The notes under the pieces were generated by a model. It saw only the letters and a program-made list of their open reading frames with translations, searched no databases and was not told the origin of the DNA. A DNA stretch of 64,000 bases, from positions 58,721 to 122,720 of the forward strand of contig VXBP01008928.1 in assembly GCA_013400115.1 (NCBI GenBank), read 5' to 3'. Source of the stretch: Rhinopomastus cyanomelas (lineage: Eukaryota; Chordata; Aves; Bucerotiformes; Rhinopomastidae). Shown piece by piece: positions 11,411 to 21,352 of the stretch (the stretch's first letter is position 1; each line of letters opens with the position of its first letter). Both the position numbers and the translations under genes were made by a program.

Positions 11411-12454
11411 CTCCTTCTTTCTTGGCCCAATGAATGTTTAATTATTTATACAAGTGGAAGTGGAATATCTCCAAGAGGATAGAGGGAGAGAAAGAGAGAG
11501 GGAGAGAAATGGAGAGAAATTGTTTTAGCTTTGCTGTTACAGAGTTTATCCCAGTCTCGAAATAAATATCAGCCTTTTTGGACTTGATTATTTACCAGTT
11601 AGGGAAGGGGAAAAAAAAAAAAAAAAATAGAAGAGAAAAATCATGAACCTCTGATAAATAATTCAGGCTCCTCCATCTGTGAAAATGTTGGATTTGGCCT
11701 AATTTTCCGTATAAACAAAGACCATCATCTGCTCCAGAAAATAAAATCCTCAGAATTTAGGTTCTGAAGGAGTACTTTTTCCCTGCCAAGATCTGATGTA
11801 TTTTTTCCCCACACACATGCAATTAAAAAGCCAAACCAGAAAATTTTAACAGAAAATCAGGCAAGCTACCTTTCATCCCTGTTTCTTGTAAAATGTCATC
11901 CGCTTATGCTCTGCTGTTGAAATGCAGGTTGACAAGAAACAAGTTGTTGAGTTTTGCCAGGTTCTGCTATTCAGTGTCCAAACTCCTTCAGCAGCAAATG
12001 TTAGATAAACGATACTGACCTGGAAAGGAGATTCCATCATCAAGGGTTGGAATGGACAAGAAGTAACTCTGCTTCTGCATCCTGTGCTGCACGGAATGGA
12101 CATCACTCACATTTAAACCCCTTCAAGTAAACAGTGTGGGCAATTCTGACCTTTCCTGGAGATTTTGTCTACAGAGCAATTGAGAGATGCAGGGGTGCAA
12201 GTATGTTATTATTTACAGTCCCCTGAAATAATGAAATCATAGTGACTAGATGCAGTTCTGATACTGGGGCAGAGGTTTCAGGAGGTAAAGTTCTAGAACA
12301 GAAGGACTGGGACAGCCTGAGGTTCAGAAAAATGGGAATTCACTGTGAGGCAGTTTATGACCATGAACTGGCTCAAGTCTTAGTTTCTCTCTTCTATATC
12401 TGAAATAGAAGTGGGAGGGCAATGGCATTGGCAGACCTCTTAAGGTTTTAAGTT
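11411..12454. other. Unique sequence with poly-A; AT-rich part may be conserved
   Basis: Holds a GA-rich tract (11477-11520) and A17 (11611-11627). The section 11520-11860 is repeat-free and dense in ATTA and ATAAA-type words, with a texture like conserved non-coding DNA. No coding sequence recognised. Confidence 0.4.
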
Positions 12455-12511
12455 GATGATCTCTTGGGTCCCTTCCAACCCCTAACATCCTATAATCCTG
12501 TGATCCTATGT
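12455..12511 (+). mobile_element. Very short CR1 3' tail
   Basis: Reads 'gatgatctcttgggtccctt', 'ccaacccctaacatcc' and then decayed terminal repeats. Only about 57 bases of CR1 survive. It ends some 50 bases before the next CR1 begins, so two CR1 3' ends lie nearly in tandem in the same orientation. Confidence 0.85.
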
Positions 12512-13282
12512 GCTTGAGAGTGGTTAAATGCCATTGGAAAGGGCTGTGGGAAGCCAAGGTGAGAATAGAGGTTGCGGGAGCTGGATCTCTTTGGCTTGGA
12601 GAAGAGGAGACTGAGGGGTGACCTCATTAATGTCTATAAATATGTGAAGGGTGGGTGTCAGGAGGAGGAACCAGGCTCTTCTCAGTGTCATATAGTAATA
12701 GGAGGGGGGGCAATGGGTGTTAAGCTGGCACATAGGAGGTTCCACACCAATTTGAGAAGGGACTTCTTCACAGTGAGGGTGACAGAGCACTGGAATGGGC
12801 TGCCCAGGGGACTTGTGGAATCTCCTTCTGTGGAGGTGTTTAAGACCCACCTGAATATGTTCCTGTGTGACTTGGTCTNCAACCCCTAACATCCTATAAT
12901 CCTGTGATCCTATGTGCTTGAGAGTGGTTAAATGCCATTGGAAAGGGCTGTGGGAAGCCAAGGTGAGAATAGAGGTTGCGGGAGCTGGATCTCTTTGGCT
13001 TGGAGAAGAGGAGACTGAGGGGTGACCTCATTAATGTCTATAAATATGTGAAGGGTGGGTGTCAGGAGGAGGAACCAGGCTCTTCTCAGTGTCATATAGT
13101 AATAGGAGGGGGGGCAATGGGTGTTAAGCTGGCACATAGGAGGTTCCACACCAATTTGAGAAGGGACTTCTTCACAGTGAGGGTGACAGAGCACTGGAAT
13201 GGGCTGCCCAGGGGACTTGTGGAATCTCCTTCTGTGGAGGTGTTTAAGACCCACCTGAATATGTTCCTGTGTGACTTGGTCT
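12476..13282. other. Probable assembly duplication: 403 bp repeated across a single N
   Basis: 12476-12878 recurs as 12880-13282, with one N at 12879. Both copies begin 'caacccctaacatcctataa' and end 'gtgacttggtct'; the two encoded ORF2 segments are identical and 404 bases apart. A duplication starting in one CR1 tail and stopping mid-element exactly at a one-base gap is best explained by two contigs whose overlapping ends were not merged. The real locus is then about 404 bases shorter and holds one CR1 here, not two. Confidence 0.9.
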
Positions 13283-13359
13283 AGGTGATCCTGCTGTTGC
13301 AGTGGGATTGGACTAGATGATCTTTCGAGGTCCCTTCCAATCCCTAATGATTCTATGAA
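12562..13359 (+). mobile_element. Young CR1 LINE 3' fragment (body duplicated by assembly)
   Basis: Begins 'gagaatagaggttgcgggag', continues 'gctggatctctttggcttgg' and 'ggggtgacctcattaatgtc', and ends 'ttggactagatgatctttcg', 'cccttccaatccctaatg', ATTCTATGA at 13359. The interval includes the suspected duplication, so the true element is about 400 bases long. The ORF2 carboxy terminus is open across 12976-13284 (102 codons, with VTEHWNGLPRGLVESPSV) and stops within the usual 'cttggtctag'. It is among the least decayed copies in the window. Confidence 0.93.
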
Positions 13360-14804
13360 TAGAAGGAAGGTGTGCCAGGCTGCAGATCCTGATCTGTAGT
13401 CTAAGAAGTAGTGTTCAAGCCTGACGTTACCCATCTTGGAAGGACAGGAAAGTTGCATGGAAGGGGAAATTAATCCACAGCATAGCAAAATGTAGGAAAA
13501 AATTATGGTTGAGGAAAGTCTGAGAGGCCTTGAGTAGAAAAACATGTAATACCGGTAAGAACATCAGACCTATGGCAGATGCTTCTTTGCATTTGGCTTG
13601 TTCCTTCGATTTCACAGAGGTTCAGGAAAAAAAAAATGCCCAAGCCAAATTTGATCACAGCTTGTTTGGCAATTATTGTATTCATGAATGCATGAAATTT
13701 CTGATGGGAAGTTCTCAGGGAGAGTTTGTGGCTGAATTATAATAAATTCTCTCAGAAAACTTTAAAAGTGTTAGTGAGGGCTGGTGCAAAAACTCGTAAC
13801 TTTAAAATTAGGTTAGTCCAATGGAAATGTCCTGAAATTTAGGCCTTTCTGAAAAACAAACCAAATTACTTGTGAGAGCAGAGTGGCAATTCCTCTTCAA
13901 TGCAATGGTGGACTCAGCTTTGCAACTTCTGAATGAAATCCAGCTCTCTGGGTCTGTCAGACAGGGAGGATAACTCTCTGCCTGCCGCATGTTCCTAGTC
14001 AATGGCAAATACAAAAGACATATAGGAAGACTTTATCATAAAGTATTTCAGAAAATAAAGAAACAAAACCAAGCCAACTGTGTTTAGTGTTTATCTTCTA
14101 GGTTCAAAAGAAAAGAAATAGATTAAATAGATTAAGTAGACGTGGACTGTATATTCAGCTTGCTGGACACTGCTCTCAGGGCTATGCTGAGCTGTGACAT
14201 TACTTTAGAAAAACGTATTACAAATCCATGCTACCATATATTTTATGCTTTTGATGCCTTTATGAAGTGACTTTTTGAGTACAGAGTGGACACAAGCTGT
14301 GATGTACAAAGGCCAAGATGCTGTGGTTAGGTGGAGAAAAGTGTTTGTGACTGAGCATCAGGGTGCTGGAAGGCATGCATATGTCATGAGCCTCACCCAG
14401 AGGAGCAATGTCAGGGCTGAGATGATGAAGTTAAGTCAAGAAATGGAGATAGGGAATAACATGAAGGATTTTTTGGTGGAACCCAGCAAGGGCTGCCATT
14501 CTCTCAGAGGCAGGTTGGCCTCTAAACTCCCCTCCTGCTCCATGGAGCTGTGGTGAGCATTGTCTGCAAGATACTGTACCATGAGAGGAAAGTGTGTATC
14601 ATGTGGGTTACAGCAGAAGCCTGACTGAATTTCCTAAAGGGAACTGCACTTCCTGAGACTTTCAGTGCTCTGTTTGGAAAATAACATTTGTCTCTCTCTA
14701 CTTCCAATATTCCTCACAAACTTGAACAGCATTTTAGAAAACCTTGTGCACACTGCAGAGAATGAGTGGAGGCTTTCCTTGGGGTGCCCCTTCCACCCCA
14801 AGGA
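13360..14804. other. Unique sequence, nothing recognised
   Basis: Single-copy DNA. A9-type runs occur near 13627. A 93-codon open frame at 14275-14556 has no recognisable family features. Confidence 0.5.
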
Positions 14805-14833
14805 AGAAAGAGCCTCTGTGCTCTTTCTTCCTT
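14777..14833. repeat. Two overlapping hairpins
   Basis: CCTTGGGGTG (14777-14786) pairs perfectly with CACCCCAAGG (14794-14803). AAGGAAGAAAGAG (14800-14812) pairs perfectly with CTCTTTCTTCCTT (14821-14833). The arms share 14800-14803, so only one hairpin can form fully at a time. The pair directly precedes the 69-base tandem repeat, and the second arm is part of a degenerate repeat unit. Confidence 0.8.
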
Positions 14834-15008
14834 GAATGGTGACCTGCCTTTCTCCTTCCTTTGCCAAGCTCTGTGCTCTTTCTTCAATGGGGTGAGAGGT
14901 GTGGATGAAGACCTGCTTTCCTTCTTCCTTTGCCAAGCTCTGAGCTCTTGCTTCAGTGGGGCAAAAGTTGTGGATGGAGACCTGCCGTTCTCATTCCGTT
15001 GCCAAGCC
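14811..15008 (+). repeat. 69-bp minisatellite, about 2.5-3 units
   Basis: Unit starts (GACCTG) fall at 14841, 14910 and 14979, exactly 69 bases apart. Units one and two differ at 11 of 69 positions by eye; the third is partial (about 30 bases), and a shortened unit precedes the first. Because 69 is a multiple of three, the plus strand stays open from 14766 to 15044 and would encode a 23-residue repeat (GDLPFSFLCQA-like). I see no sign that this is a real protein; the open frame follows from the period. Copy divergence indicates an old array. Confidence 0.85.
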
Positions 15009-15059
15009 AGATACAGACTTGCAGGGAGGAAAGAAAGAAAATGACACTCAATTTTGGGA

Positions 15060-15790
15060 TCAAGGGAGCAAGATGGGAATAGCTCCTCTTCGCAGTTATT
15101 TCCAGCCTGAGATTAGCTAATTTCTGAGCAATGACGCTCTGCTAAGCATTAGGGAATCAGGCTGTCCAGCCCCGCATTGCCAGAAAATCAGCCCTTTCGC
15201 AAGTATCGACGTGTTCTTATTTCATCAGCAGCCAAATCCTGGGGAACAGCTCTATGTGTGCGCATATATGTGTGTGCGAGATAGTTATGAAAGACCTGTC
15301 TTTGACCTCCTCACTTTCAGCAGAAGGTTATTGTCTTAAATAGCACATCCAGCTCACAATTCCCTTTGATCCTCTGAAACTTCAGCTCAGCCACCTGATA
15401 TAATTTTCATCCCCCCTCCAACTCCTTGCAATCCCTCCTCCCCATCCACCTCCCCCCAAACATTCAAAGACATTATAGCAGGAACTAATTTTGTCTGGAC
15501 TATTATTAGATCATGAGATCAGGGCAACATAGAGGTCGTAAAATGTTTCATTCTCTCTGAATGGCCATCGTGCCCCTATCAGGTACCATAACGTTAGGTT
15601 TGCTTATTGTGCAGATTGCTTGAGTTGCAAATTGCACATTATCCAGCTTAAACACCTGGCATTTACATTCATTATAACCCTGACACCCCCCCTTTATGGC
15701 CTCCCACGAGGACCTTCCAATTGGTCAGAAGCGCAAATGAATGTTTTATGATTATGATGAATAATGTGAGGGGCTGTGGAGGGAAAGAAA
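15060..15790. other. Candidate conserved non-coding block
   Basis: Repeat-free stretch with several CpGs in an otherwise CpG-poor area (for example 'cgcaagtatcgacgtg' near 15199), a TTTATGGCC motif near 15693, the palindrome CCAATTGG at 15717-15724, and an AT-rich end 'tgattatgatgaataatg'. No coding frame. This is the strongest block by texture in the window for an old enhancer-like element, but conservation cannot be measured from one sequence. Confidence 0.35.
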
Positions 15791-17362
15791 AAAAAAAGGG
15801 ATAGAAAGGGAAAAACAAGAAAGAGATGGAGACGGAGGGAGGACTTTATAAAGCACTTAGAGGTTGCGGAGCTTTTTGTCGGAGGTGTGTAGTGATCTCA
15901 ATTTTTGAGAGGGGACTCAATGTAGCTGAATGGAGATAAACTGGGAAAAAAACAGCTTCCAGGAAAGGTTAAAGATGTGTTCTGTTTGTGAAAGGGGAGG
16001 ATATTGGAGCCCAGACACTGAACAAAGAGTTGGAGAGAAGGATTGGGTTCCTATTGTTTTTTCTTATTTCTTGGTGATTTCAGACTAACACCTGCAAATA
16101 TTTCCGTGCCTCAGTTTCTCCCTAAGCACACATCAGGAGTGGATTCAACAGCTCCTCTTTTGTCCCACAGTTCAGGGTCTTTGCACTGAAATAGTCTCTT
16201 CCTCTAGCTCTTCCGGACCTCGCACTTGCCTCGAAAAACTGTCTTGGTTACTCGCTAATAACTTGAGGTAGAGCTCGATGTAGTTTTGGGTTGGTTGACT
16301 GTAACATCCAAATCAAGAGCTATTCTTTCAATGTGTTTCTGCCTCATTTGCTGGCATGGAGAAGGGTCATAGCTTTGAATTAGGAAGCTGCAAACTAAAT
16401 GTATGAAGCCATTTACTGCACTACTTCTTAGGTCTTTGACTTTTTATTGGCTCTTTCGTTTCTGCTGTCTGTGGCTGCAGGGCCAACTCTATCTCAAGAA
16501 GTCACGCTGTATTTTGAACCTGTGTGTTATATTTTCTGTTTTATTTCTCAGCCAAGACCTTGTTCCACCACCCTAATGTTGTTATGCCTCAAGATTGTTT
16601 TTCAAGATGCAGTGGAAGGTGGACAGAGTTTATCTCTTGCTTCTGTGGCCATCTTCGAAGCTGAGGACTATAATTTACTTTCCAAGGAAGATGTAGCTGT
16701 TTTGCCACTGAGTTCGGCAGAGCCACAACATCAGAGCTTATTTCAAAGGCTATGGTCAGACAGAAAATTTGAAAAATAACACTCAGCCTTTCTGTTGTGG
16801 GTATTCCGTGGCCTAACAAGAGCCTGAAAATTGCCTCTGGCTTTGCCAGTGTCACATCTACCCTCAGGAAGCATGCAGGGATCATTCCAGGATGCTCCAA
16901 GCAGACATGGAGGAAAGGCAAAAAAATAAAAAAGTCTAAATGAGGCTCCATGTCTCCAGAGCTTGTTTCCGTGGCTTAAATGATTTTAATTAATAAATAA
17001 ATAAATGGAATTGAAAGTTGCCCGGGAGAGAGGCTGAGATTCTGAGATATTTTTAACCCTCCACTCCTCTCTTCCTTGATTTTGTTTTGCTTCATCTCTG
17101 AGATGGATCTGCTGGCTGTCGTGCTGTAACGAAACTTTGCCATGATGTGAAATCTCGTGGCAGGGGTGGAGATGGATTTGGCTGTTGTGTTCAAGGCTTG
17201 TGTATTGTAGGGTACCAGCTGGGCAAGGAAAGGTGATTTTAAAAGCTAGTTTTGTTACAGCCTCAACATTCAGAAATGATCAAGCAGCATGCCGATAATG
17301 AGAGTTTTTAGACACAGTCTTGGTCTTAGTCTTACATAAAACCAAGCTGGTCAAATGAGAAA
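15791..17362. other. Unique sequence, no supportable gene
   Basis: Contains a purine-rich run (15782-15842) and overlapping open frames of 110 codons (plus, 16447-16779) and 120 codons (minus, 16589-16951). The two overlap on opposite strands, have no recognisable domains and are within chance length. Confidence 0.45.
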
Positions 17363-17450
17363 GTCTAGGTGATCCTGCTGTGGCAGGGGGATTGGACTAG
17401 ATGATCTTTTGAGGTCCCTTCCAATCCCTAATGATTCTATGATTCTATGA
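17363..17450 (+). mobile_element. Ultra-short CR1 3' tail (about 88 bp)
   Basis: Matches the young consensus from 'gtctaggtgatcctgctgtg' through 'cagggggattggactagatg' to 'aatccctaatgattctatga'. Almost no decay is visible, so this is a recent insertion truncated very close to its 3' end. Confidence 0.95.
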
Positions 17451-18278
17451 AAGTGCTCTGTGTTGCTTCTCTCAGTTTGTCTGCTATGGTTCACTTATTT
17501 ATGATGTGCACTGAACTTAGGGAGCCACATACCCTGCCTAAATTAATAAAGAAAAAAAGTCAGGTCTAGAAGACTCAAGCAGAAAAGGCAGCATAACCTG
17601 CCAAAGATTAACATGACATCCAGTGTGAACTGGATGGAGAGTCTTCTGCCCGAGATTTTTAAGGCAATGTAGCAGAGAACAACACAGGAGGAAAATGGGA
17701 GAGTTGTGGCCTATTGGCCCTTACAGAGGACACATATTTGTAAATAGTCTTGTACCTATTGATATGCAACCTAGGGTTTCCCAGTCTAAAAGCATAGATC
17801 TTGCTTTATTGCAGCAGAGGATTTATCTTGATAACAGAACCAGAGGTGGGCTCGTATGCTTAGTGGCTGGTCCTCAAAGAATATGTGATGGAACCAGCAA
17901 AAAAGGCCAGTGTAAAGCCTTAGCTGGTTGCCAGCATGTTACAGCCTTCAAATCTACACATTGTTTAATTTATCAGAGTAGTCCTTTAATTAAATTATCA
18001 GCTATTGATGAAAATAAACCCTTTGCCTATCAGAGCCATAATGAGACCGATTCCACAGTACTCTTAACACATCATTTTCTTATATCAAAGTCATATAAAA
18101 CCTATAGAATTAAATCATCAGGATTTTATAGAAGTGACTCATAGAAGGCACATAATCTGATAATGTTTAGATCTCATGGATAGGTAGCGCTATTAAAGTT
18201 GTGATACATCCTAAATCTTTGTCTAAGATCAGACCAGCTTCACTGTTAGTGTTATAGTGTTATATATATTCACGTCTT
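17451..18278. other. Unique sequence with an unexplained 149-codon open frame
   Basis: The plus strand is open from 17695 to 18144 (149 codons). The translation has no recognised domain, no clear signal peptide and no transmembrane segment. A frame this long is expected about once by chance in this much DNA. The 3' half is AT-rich and could equally be a non-coding conserved patch. Confidence 0.3.
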
Positions 18279-18410
18279 TGTCTCTGGAGATGTTTAAAAC
18301 CCACTTGGACATGTTCCTGTGCAACTTGGTCTAAGTGATCCTGCTGTGGCAGGGGGATTGGATGGTCTTTCAAGGTCCTTTTCAATCCCTACTGTTCTGT
18401 GATTCTGTGA
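18279..18410 (+). mobile_element. Short CR1 3' fragment, ATTCTGTG type
   Basis: Starts in 'tgtctctggagatgtttaaa', continues 'cctgtgcaacttggtctaag', has a small deletion at 'gggattggatggtctttcaa', and ends in GTTCTGTGATTCTGTGA. It has more substitutions than the ATTCTATG-type tails. Confidence 0.93.
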
Positions 18411-20680
18411 GATGTATATACTTCCATGTGTCCTCTCTCATATGTTTGTAGAGAGTGTGGATATCCATTGCGCACAAGACAGCTATGTGAGTGAGTAAAA
18501 CTGATCCAAATGAGGAGGGGACCTTGTGTGTTTACCAGTGACTTGAAAATTATACTTTATAATTGAATCTTCCTAGAACTGCTTGACTGATCCAGTGGTC
18601 TTGTTCTACATCCAGAGAGTGCTCAACTTCTAGGTGTTACAGAACAAGTACTAAATCCACATAAGGGATCAGCAGAGAACGAGCCGAGTTCCTTCTCAAC
18701 TTCATTCCTGTGTGGTTGACTTATGTCTTGAAGCATGAGGGTTATTTCCCTAACATTTCGTATCCGAGACAGCGCAACTGTGGATGTTCTCATTATGCAT
18801 ATAAATGCCTAATCCTGTTTGGAATTATGATAAGGTCTTGGCTTTCACGAAGCCTTGTGGCAATTTGTTGCACGGGGTAATTATGCAGTTCAGTTGAAAA
18901 ATAAATAAAAATCTATTGTCTGCTTCAAATTTGTTCTCCCTTATGATTCTATGATGCAGTTTACGAAGTCTTCCTCAAACTGGTACTATATGCATATGTA
19001 TTTTACGCAGGAATTTCTCAGAAAGCCTGCTGGTCAGGATAATGGTTACCAGGAAGACTGAGGACTGTGCTTTCTGACCTCAGGAATTTCTGATCTGAGC
19101 ACCCGTTTCTTCAAATTTTGAGCATAAGTGTTTATCTGGAAATTGCTAACAGATGAAAAAAAAAACAGGTTTAGGTACATAGCGAGTTTGTGTGACGGGA
19201 GTTACTGGAGCTGCTGGCTGTGATTAAACCAAAAAAGGGTTTGAAAAATATTCAAAAAAGGAATGCTGCTGGACAGTTTGTCTGGGAACACGATGTATCG
19301 TCCATCAGTAGGGAATCTCTACATGAAAATCAGATTGTTTTTAACATGTACCATGTCCCAGACAAAATAGAGGGACCCAAAGCAGGAATCATTGTGTGAG
19401 ATTCAATGAGAATATGAGGTCAGACTGAAAATCACAGTGATCCTGTGTATTCCCAGAGTCTCTGAATCCAGAAGAAATTCTGATTATTTTTTTTTTTATT
19501 TGTTTCTGTTGTCAATTAATTTTGTTGGACCAATTATTTCCCTACCTCTTATTCCAAACTGTTGTTTTTGCTCCAGTTGTTGTTGACTTAGAAATTTATT
19601 GGCTGTCTTGTTTGGGTCATATAATGGTATTTTAAATAAAAGTGTTGCACAAGTTGTTGTTCAGAATGAATTCCCTTTGAACTGAGTAGGATGTTATCAA
19701 ATGTTAAGTGTTCTCTAGAAAATGAGTCAATAAACCTGATGCCATAAAATAGAAAGTAAGATCTTTTCACGGGGAGTTTTCACTACTCTTACAGGACTTG
19801 GGAAGCTGGGTGTGAATCTCTCTTGAATTTTACTGTGTGGTTCAAAACCTCTAGGGATGGCTGATAGTTTCCTGTTAAACTGTGACTCTCTGACAAGTGA
19901 AACAAAGATGGGGCCAGCAGAAGGAATTTGAGGTCTTTTGCCCTCAGTGATTTATCCCAGCTGATGTTTTGGCCTAGAGTCTTCAATTTTAATTCAAATT
20001 TGCAATTTCCTCTTAATTGTTTTATAGAACCATTAACTTCAGATTACCTTCTGCATGGCTATGTGTAGGGCAGTTTTCTAACTCTAATCCTTTTTTTAAA
20101 GTTCAGTCTTCCTTATCTCTGTTTTCCTCCCACCTGCAAGGGTCTAACATTGTATGAAGCTAGAGGAACAGCGCAAAGTCACTACTCATAAAACAACTTT
20201 CAAACAACAGAAAGAAAGCATTAAATTTCCCTGTGCAGAGACACATCTTTAGTTTGGCCTTGATAAATCTGCTGTTTATTTGGTTTTGTAAAAGCCAAGT
20301 CCAGAAAGGTTTCCTGATGTTTCTGAATCTCTCCTTTCCCATCTGTGTTGTGACCAGATCTATTCCTGCTGTAGATCATGAAAGGGTTGTGTCACAGATG
20401 CTGGGGACAGGCGCACATCTGTCAGTGTAAACTAGCTCAAGTCGGTCCAGCTGTGCCACTTTATGCCAATTGAAGGTCAGCAGCAAGCAGTCGACCATTG
20501 ATGGGACTTGCGCTTTGGACAGGCTCAGCTCTTTTCTCCCAGACTTTCTTGGCATTCTCTTTTTTTCCTTCTAGTTTCCAAAAACATACTCCAAACTACC
20601 AGAGTGATGGTCTGTCTCACCCCATCATCCTCCTCCTTTCCCAACTAGATCATGCTGTGAGTCTGCAAAAGTTTAGCAAT
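18411..20680. other. Unique sequence, nothing recognised
   Basis: About 2.3 kb without a repeat or supportable gene. Open frames of 60-65 codons only. Confidence 0.5.
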
Positions 20681-21272
20681 AATTAGTGACGACCTCTAGC
20701 TGCTCACTGCTTGTGAGGAATCCGGGTTGTCAGCTCCGCCTGTCAGAGGGCTGCGAGGAAATGAAGCATTCGGAGGCACAGAGATGTGGGAAGGAGGAGG
20801 AGAGATGTCCCCGCGCTACAAAGCACATTGCTATTAAAGTGTCAGTTTTTTGGTTTACTGTTGCAGTTTGTGTGAAGAGTTTATGGATCAGCAGATAACA
20901 GTAATTATCACAGAGACTTTTCTGCTAAAGTCTAATCTAACCTTTTATAGTTTTGTACCACAGGGCCTCCTTCTCCACAGTCCCCCCCCCACACTTATTT
21001 TTAAGTGCTTATTGGGTGATTTTATTTATTTTTTTTATTTTTTTATGGCCACTAAATCATCAACGTTCACATCAGACACCTTCACACAAAAAAAGAGGAT
21101 GCATAGATTAATTGACTGAGGGGGTGGATGGTAGGGTTTTATTAATAACACTAATCTAGAGAGTTTATTGTAGCAAAACCCAGGAACAGATTAACTGTAT
21201 GAAAAGGAAATGGAGGAGGGAAGAATGAAAAATCTCAAAAATGTTAGCCCAGGTGAGACGTTGTCCTGCTGC
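20681..21272. other. Repeat-free block with a local CpG-bearing patch
   Basis: 20700-20830 is locally GC-richer and has several CpGs ('ccccgcgctac' near 20809), followed by AT-rich sequence, C9 at 20982-20990 and a T-rich run. No gene recognised; possibly regulatory, weakly supported. Confidence 0.25.
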
Positions 21273-21352
21273 GATCCTGTTGTGTCAGGGGGATTGGACT
21301 AGATGATCTTTTGAGGTCCCTTCCAATCCCTAATGATTCTATGATTCTATGA
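21273..21352 (+). mobile_element. Ultra-short CR1 3' tail (about 80 bp)
   Basis: From 'gatcctgttgtgtcaggggg' to 'atgattctatgattctatga' with very little divergence from the young consensus. The 5' junction lies in or just before 'cctgctgcgatcc'. Confidence 0.94.

Noticed and set aside
12928..13545. 205-codon minus-strand open frame, the longest in the window
   Set aside because: It runs antisense through a CR1 copy and through the suspected 403-base assembly duplication. Its length comes from repeat sequence, not from a host gene.
16447..16951. Opposite-strand overlapping frames of 110 and 120 codons
   Set aside because: They cannot both be coding. Neither shows a family signature or a convincing splice or translation context.
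18941..18955. 'ttatgattctatgat' resembling a CR1 terminal repeat
   Set aside because: Only about 14 bases match and no CR1 body precedes them, so it is too short to call.
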